Assembly: GCA_903921455.1 (NCBI GenBank)
Contig: CAIXPZ010000258.1
Span: 1-11,455 of the forward strand
Direction: 5' to 3'
DNA length: 11,455 nt
From: an uncultured Verrucomicrobia subdivision 3 bacterium
GTDB lineage: Bacteria > Verrucomicrobiota > Verrucomicrobiae > Limisphaerales > UBA11358
Each line of letters starts with the position of its first letter. Within the stretch, counting starts at the first letter, position 1. The position numbers and the translations under genes are program-made. A model generated the notes under the pieces. It saw nothing but the letters and a program-made list of their open reading frames with translations. It was not told where the DNA came from and searched no databases. This document shows positions 7,881 to 11,455 of the stretch, piece after piece.

Positions 7881-8504
7881 GTGAAGCACGTCACGGTCAT
7901 CACGCACCCGCTCGTGCAGCATAACCTCGCACGGCTGCGCGACGAGCGGACGCCGATGACGGAGTTCCGCCGGCGACTAAGTGAAGTTGCCGCGCTGATG
8001 ACTTACGAAGCCACGCGCTCGCTGGCGGTGAAAAAGATTTCCGTCCGCACGCCGCTGGAAAAAACCGCCGGCGTGCAACTGCAAAAGGAAATTGTCCTCG
8101 TCCCCATCCTGCGCGCCGGTCTGGGCATGCTCGACGGCATTTTAGAAATGATTCCCCAGGCGCGCGTCGGCTACATCGGTTTGAAGCGCGACGAGGCCAC
8201 GCTGGCGGCGCACTGCTATCACGAAAGTCTGCCGCCGAAACTCGGCGCAGCGGAAGTTATCCTGATTGACCCAATGCTCGCCACCGGCGGCAGCACGGTC
8301 GCGGCGCTGGAACTGCTCCAGTCGCGCGGCGCGAAAAACATCCGGCTCCTTTGCCTCGTGGCCGCGCCGGAAGGGATTGCCCGTGTGCGCCAGAGTTTTA
8401 AGACGCTGCCCATCTTCACGGCGGCGATTGACCGGCAATTAAATAAAGTGGGCTACATCCTCCCCGGCCTCGGCGACGCCGGCGACCGGCTGTTTGGGAC
8501 GTAA
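7881..8504 (+). CDS. upp: Uracil phosphoribosyltransferase
   Basis: Cytoplasmic pyrimidine-salvage enzyme that makes UMP and diphosphate from uracil and PRPP. It is 207 residues, the normal family length. Visible family features are VITHPLVQHNLARLRD at the N-terminus, EIVLVPILRAGLGMLDG at 70-86, the PRPP-binding loop LIDPMLATGGSTV at 128-140, and the C-terminal uracil-binding stretch GYILPGLGDAGDRLFGT. The start is GTG at 7881: family alignment begins here, and no Met start is possible nearer to the conserved N-terminus. The gene begins 6 nt after sppA, so it is probably translated from the same mRNA. The six bases before the GTG are ACCTCC, the complement of a Shine-Dalgarno sequence, so initiation may depend on ribosomes finishing sppA. 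Confidence 0.97.
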   Translation: MKHVTVITHPLVQHNLARLRDERTPMTEFRRRLSEVAALMTYEATRSLAVKKISVRTPLEKTAGVQLQKEIVLVPILRAGLGMLDGILEMIPQARVGYIGLKRDEATLAAHCYHESLPPKLGAAEVILIDPMLATGGSTVAALELLQSRGAKNIRLLCLVAAPEGIARVRQSFKTLPIFTAAIDRQLNKVGYILPGLGDAGDRLFGT

Positions 8505-8559
8505 AACAAAATGCCGCCAAGGCGAACCGCAGCGGCGACATGGTGGCCGTCCGCAAGGA

Positions 8560-9087
8560 CTATTCCGCCAGTTTTTTTACCACGGCGGCGGGCAGCAGTT
8601 TACGGAGCTTCGGATATGCCTCGACCAACCGCATGATGTCCAGCAGGTCTTTTTGCCGCTTGCTGGCGCGGCGTTGCGGGTCTTGATAGGCGAGCAGCTT
8701 GCCGCGCAATGTGTCTTCCCGGCTGGCCACGCGCATGAGGATGCCGTGGATGTCCGCCGGCACGGAGCGGCTGGGAAAATCCCGATAGACTTCCTCCGTG
8801 CTGATTTGCACCGTGACCTGCGAACGCCCCTTGAGATTGACCGACCAAGCGAATTTCTTGGCCGTGAAACCCGCTTTGCGCAAAGCCTTCACCGCCGCTT
8901 CCACCTGCCCGGCGGCGATCACCACGTCCACATCCGCTGTCGCCATTGGCTCGCGTGCCCAATGGTTGACGGCCAGGCCGCCGATCATGCACCACGCGAT
9001 TTCCCCGCATTCCAGTGTGGCGACCAACCGCGACACATCATCGCCGCCGCCCGCCGTCTGCCAGTCGTAAAACTGCCGCATTGTCAT
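8560..9087 (-). CDS. Small nucleotidyltransferase-fold protein, AbiEii/DUF6036-like
   Basis: Protein of 175 residues with a polymerase-beta-like nucleotidyltransferase fold. MIGGLAVNHW (34-43) contains the GG motif, and ATADVDVVI (49-57) contains the paired acids D52 and D54 that bind metal. The usual third acid would be expected on the strand VTVQIST (91-97), where a Gln is seen instead, so activity is uncertain. The C-terminal half has the family-typical ASREDTLRGKLLA and DPQRRASKRQKDLLDI, which looks like a helical substrate or partner-binding region. Relatives are often annotated as nucleotidyl transferase AbiEii toxin-like, but no AbiEi-type antitoxin gene lies beside it, so a toxin role is not supported here. 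It lies 62 nt downstream of the PAP2 gene on the same strand and converges with upp. The predicted + strand readings across it are shadows. Confidence 0.8.
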   Translation of the reverse strand: MTMRQFYDWQTAGGGDDVSRLVATLECGEIAWCMIGGLAVNHWAREPMATADVDVVIAAGQVEAAVKALRKAGFTAKKFAWSVNLKGRSQVTVQISTEEVYRDFPSRSVPADIHGILMRVASREDTLRGKLLAYQDPQRRASKRQKDLLDIMRLVEAYPKLRKLLPAAVVKKLAE

Positions 9088-9149
9088 GGGGAAAGATTAA
9101 ACCCGCCCGCGCGCCGCGCAAGCGACAAAACCGCCGCCGCGACTTGAAA

Positions 9150-9818
9150 TTATTTCTTCTTCCGCAGCGCGCGGTGCAGGTTGCCGAATTGAAATTCCAC
9201 CGACGGCAGCAGCAGCGGTTTCAGCATCACCGCCAGCGGTATAGCCAGCATTGTGGACGCCACCACGTCGGAGAGATGATGGCATTGCAGCGCCATCCGC
9301 GACCACATCACCGCCAGCGCATACACCGCTGCGACCAAACCCCATCCGCGATGCACCAGCCACGCCGCCGCCGCCAGGCCAACCGCCGAAGCCGCATGGC
9401 CGGAGGGAAACGCGCTAAACTCAAACTTGCCGATGATCCAGTGGCCGTCATGCCACACGCCGTAAAAGCCCGGCGGCACATCATGCGCCAGCGGACGCGT
9501 TCGTCCGAACAACACGCGCAGGATCGTTGCCGCCAGACCGGTCAATTCGGAAGTCAGCGCGACAAAAAAGATTTTCGCCGCCGCCTGCGGAAAGTTCATT
9601 ACCAAAAAGATGCCGGCGCAAAGAATGCCCCACACCGCGATCACCCAGCCTTCGCCGAGCTTGGAGCACAGCCACGCGAACCGAACCCAGTCGGGTTTGC
9701 CCGCCACGTCGAGCGCGGCATCCACGCGGGTGTCGAACGGCCAAGCGAGCGCAATCGCCGCGACTCCGGCGAGAAACCAGAGCAGCGCGCGCCAGCGGTT
9801 GTTGCGGAGGACGGCCAC
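9150..9818 (-). CDS. PAP2-family membrane phosphatase
   Basis: Integral membrane lipid phosphatase of 222 residues, of the type that dephosphorylates undecaprenyl pyrophosphate, phosphatidic acid or phosphatidylglycerol phosphate on the outer face of the inner membrane. All three signature motifs are present: R101-x6-R108-P109 (Arg in place of the first Lys, which is common), P138-S139-G140-H141, and S173-R174-x5-H180-x3-D184. About five or six hydrophobic helices surround them. The start is GTG at 9818; no ATG or GTG occurs further upstream before the in-frame stop at 9867-9869. No Shine-Dalgarno is seen, but TACATT (9825-9830 on the minus strand) sits 6 nt before the GTG and could be a -10 box. 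The gene is divergent from the ArnT-like gene, which suggests a shared role in polyprenyl-phosphate or lipid A metabolism. Substrate is not determinable from sequence. Confidence 0.92.
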   Translation of the reverse strand: MAVLRNNRWRALLWFLAGVAAIALAWPFDTRVDAALDVAGKPDWVRFAWLCSKLGEGWVIAVWGILCAGIFLVMNFPQAAAKIFFVALTSELTGLAATILRVLFGRTRPLAHDVPPGFYGVWHDGHWIIGKFEFSAFPSGHAASAVGLAAAAWLVHRGWGLVAAVYALAVMWSRMALQCHHLSDVVASTMLAIPLAVMLKPLLLPSVEFQFGNLHRALRKKK

Positions 9819-9875
9819 GCCGCGAATGTATGCGTTGCGCTTGCAAATAAAAACCCAAATCGCAATTCAAAAGGT

Positions 9876-9941
9876 TGTAGGAGCCGAGGTGACGAGGCTC
9901 AAATCAAAAAAAGTTAGAGACTCCTCACGTCGTCTCCTACA
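9876..9941. repeat. REP pair (BIME-like) with inverted GTAG-headed hairpins
   Basis: Two 25-nt arms, 9876-9900 on + and 9917-9941 on -, are inverted copies matching at 21 of 25 positions and separated by a 16-nt A-rich spacer. Each arm begins T-GTAG and is followed by a 20-nt imperfect palindrome: 5-bp stem GAGCC/GGCTC (left) or GAGAC/GTCTC (right, read on -), tandem G-A mismatches, one closing pair and a GTGA loop. A 5'-GTAG next to an imperfect hairpin is the known signature of REP elements mobilised or bound by RAYT (TnpA-REP) transposases, and two inverted REPs make a BIME. It lies between the divergent PAP2 and ArnT-like genes, so it cannot terminate either. No RAYT gene is in the window. 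Confidence 0.75.
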
Positions 9942-9969
9942 TCTTGTGGCCGGCATACCGCTCTAGTTC

Positions 9970-11421
9970 ATGCAATCTGTCATTGAAAAACTCGCCGCCC
10001 GCCCGCAGCGCGCCATCCTGCTGTTCAGCCTCGGGCTGTTGCTCGTGGGCAACTGGATTCTCCCGCTCACCGACCGGGATGAGGCGCGTTTTGGCGAAGC
10101 TTCGCGCGAGATGCTGCAACGCGGCGATTATGTCGTGCCGTGGTTTAACGGCGCGTGGCGCTTTGACAAGCCGGTTCTGATTTACTGGTGTCAATCGGCC
10201 AGCTACCGCGTCTTTGGCGAGAATCCCTTTGCCGCGCGGCTGCCCTCCGCGCTGTTCACTGCCGCCACGGCGCTGCTGCTGGTGCGCTGGGGTCGCAAAC
10301 TTACCGGTGATAACAAAACTTCCCTGCTCGCCGGCGCGATGTTCGTGGCGTGTTTGCATGTTGCCGTCATTGGCCGCGTGGCGACGGCGGATATGGCGAT
10401 GGTTTTCTTCTTTGCCTTGTCGGTTTGGAGCGGATGGGAACTGACGCGGCCCGAGCAGTCGCGGCGAAAATTCTTCTGGTGGATCTTTTACGTCTCGCTC
10501 GCGCTGGGTTTTCTCGCCAAAGGCCCGGAGGCGTGGTTCCCGCTTATCGGAATCATGCTTGGTCGCGCGCTGCGCAAGGATGCTTTCCGTCTGCCGTTGG
10601 TTGAAACCCTCATCGGCATCCTAGTCACGGTGGGATTGTCCTGTCTTTGGGGAATTCCCGCGCTGGCGCAGACGAATGGGGCCTACTTCAATGTGGGTAT
10701 TGGCGAACATGTCGTGAATCGCACCGTGAATGTCAACGACAGTCACGGGCTCGCGGGCACGCTGGGCTTTCTCGCGACGTTGCCGGTGTATTTCCTGACG
10801 TTCTTTGCCAGTTTCTTTCCGTGGTCAACGCGCGTGCCGGCGGCATTGGGCCGCTGGTGGCCGGCGCGCAGGGCTGACGACGCAGGTTGGTATCTGCTCG
10901 TGCAGGCGGCCATCGTCTTCGGCGTGTTTTCTTTGGTGCGCACGAAGCTGCCGCATTACACCATGCCGGCATTTCCGCTGCTCGCGCTGTGGTTTGCCCG
11001 GCAAATCGGCACGGAGGGCAAATCTTTTGCGTGGTTCGGCAAACGCATTGTGGCGATGACGGTCTTTACGCTGGTGCTGACGTTGGCGGGCTTCACTTAT
11101 GCCAAAAATCATTTCCTCACGGAGAATCTTTGGAACGCGGTGAGGTCGCACGTCCGGCCAGAAACCAAGGTCGGCTGCTTTGGCTTCACGGAATCGAGTT
11201 TGGTCTGGAAGTTTCGCGCGGTCTCGACCAACTATCTCGTCTTGGACAACACTTTGAAGTCGGCGCAGAACTTTCTGACCAACGCGCCGCCCTACATCAT
11301 CGTGGTGCCGACGCCATATCTCGCGCAATTGCCGAATACCAACGGCACGTTCATCACGGTTCGCGGTTTGGATGTGGTGAAGTTTAAGAATATGGATTTG
11401 ACGGCCATTGTAAGGGAGTGA
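9970..11421 (+). CDS. ArnT/PMT-like membrane glycosyltransferase (GT-C)
   Basis: Integral membrane glycosyltransferase of 483 residues in the PMT/ArnT (GT39/GT83-like) group, which transfers a sugar from a polyprenyl-phosphate carrier to lipid A, protein or another envelope acceptor on the periplasmic side. The first helix (about 14-31) leads to the periplasmic loop LTDRDEARFGEASREML, in which D35 and the D37-E38 pair match the acidic catalytic/metal-binding motif, followed by GDYVVPWFNG and DKPVLIYW, both typical of this group. RLPSALF and RVATADMAMVF further match ArnT-like proteins. About ten more hydrophobic segments reach residue 375. The last 100 or so residues form a soluble, presumably periplasmic, domain. 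The ATG at 9970 has no clear Shine-Dalgarno, but an in-frame TAG 6 nt upstream rules out a longer form. Lipid A aminoarabinose transfer cannot be claimed: no other arn genes are present. Confidence 0.88.
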   Translation: MQSVIEKLAARPQRAILLFSLGLLLVGNWILPLTDRDEARFGEASREMLQRGDYVVPWFNGAWRFDKPVLIYWCQSASYRVFGENPFAARLPSALFTAATALLLVRWGRKLTGDNKTSLLAGAMFVACLHVAVIGRVATADMAMVFFFALSVWSGWELTRPEQSRRKFFWWIFYVSLALGFLAKGPEAWFPLIGIMLGRALRKDAFRLPLVETLIGILVTVGLSCLWGIPALAQTNGAYFNVGIGEHVVNRTVNVNDSHGLAGTLGFLATLPVYFLTFFASFFPWSTRVPAALGRWWPARRADDAGWYLLVQAAIVFGVFSLVRTKLPHYTMPAFPLLALWFARQIGTEGKSFAWFGKRIVAMTVFTLVLTLAGFTYAKNHFLTENLWNAVRSHVRPETKVGCFGFTESSLVWKFRAVSTNYLVLDNTLKSAQNFLTNAPPYIIVVPTPYLAQLPNTNGTFITVRGLDVVKFKNMDLTAIVRE

Positions 11422-11428
11422 AGTTTTG

Positions 11429-11455
11429 GTAGGGACAGCGCGCTGCGCTGTCCCC
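11429..11455 (+). repeat. GTAG-headed palindrome, second REP-like element, cut by window end
   Basis: GTAG at 11429-11432 is followed at once by a palindrome: GGACAGCGC (11433-11441) and GCGCTGTCC (11445-11453) pair perfectly around a 3-nt loop. The last G of GTAG and C11454 extend the stem to 10 bp. It begins 8 nt after the ArnT-like stop. No T-run is visible before the window ends, so terminator function cannot be judged. The stem sequence differs from the element at 9876-9941, so this would be another REP family with the same head. Confidence 0.55.

Noticed and set aside
8513..8536. GCCGC/GCGGC inverted repeat between the convergent upp and nucleotidyltransferase genes as a terminator
   Set aside because: Only a 5-bp stem with a 14-nt loop and no T-run; likely chance in GC-rich sequence.
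8494..9917. Long + strand open frames opposite the nucleotidyltransferase and PAP2 genes
   Set aside because: The minus strand frames contain complete family motifs (GG/DVD and PSGH/SRxxxxxHxxxD). The + frames are low-complexity Arg/His/Gln-rich shadows.
9876..9941. The inverted repeat as a transcription terminator
   Set aside because: Both flanking genes start, rather than end, beside it, and the GTAG heads and compensatory changes point to a REP pair.

Overview
The window reads as a chromosomal piece of a moderately GC-rich Verrucomicrobiota bacterium, probably near Pedosphaera/Limisphaera. The clues are a pseudopilin-like protein with an H-X9-DG motif, a secreted beta-sandwich protein whose C-terminal module ends in a 'TSTNL...W...FFRL' pattern, and start codons mostly without Shine-Dalgarno sequences. 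The lineage call is inference. No rRNA, tRNA, CRISPR array, insertion sequence or prophage gene was seen, and no stretch above 300 bases lacks a gene.

Left part (1-6645, all on +). The window opens inside a NarL/LuxR-type response regulator. Next come a large secreted protein with four tandem CBM20/48-like beta-sandwich repeats (486-2918) and, 25 nt later, a prepilin-like protein (2944-3783). After a short gap with a small hairpin lie an exported GH13 alpha-amylase-family enzyme (3877-5271) and an MFS sugar transporter of the SLC45/GPH type (5317-6645). Together they suggest a small alpha-glucan (starch or glycogen) locus: bind glucan outside the inner membrane, cut it, import the short sugars.

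Middle part (6708-8504, +). A membrane-anchored signal peptide peptidase SppA is followed after 6 nt by uracil phosphoribosyltransferase (upp), starting at GTG. Both are housekeeping genes.

Right part (8560-11455). On the minus strand are a small nucleotidyltransferase-fold protein and, upstream of it, a PAP2-family phosphatase. Divergent from these is an ArnT/PMT-like membrane glycosyltransferase (9970-11421). Polyprenyl-phosphate recycling and lipid-linked sugar transfer to the envelope would fit this pair.

The most interesting non-coding signal is in the divergent intergenic region at 9876-9941. Two inverted 25-nt arms each carry a 5'-GTAG followed by an imperfect hairpin, the architecture of a REP pair (BIME) recognised by RAYT/TnpA-REP transposases. 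The four differences between the arms fall exactly as two compensatory base-pair swaps inside the local hairpin. A different GTAG-headed palindrome starts at 11429, right after the ArnT-like gene, and is cut by the window end. A separate 16-nt motif (15/16 identical, inverted) brackets the CBM-like/pseudopilin gene pair.
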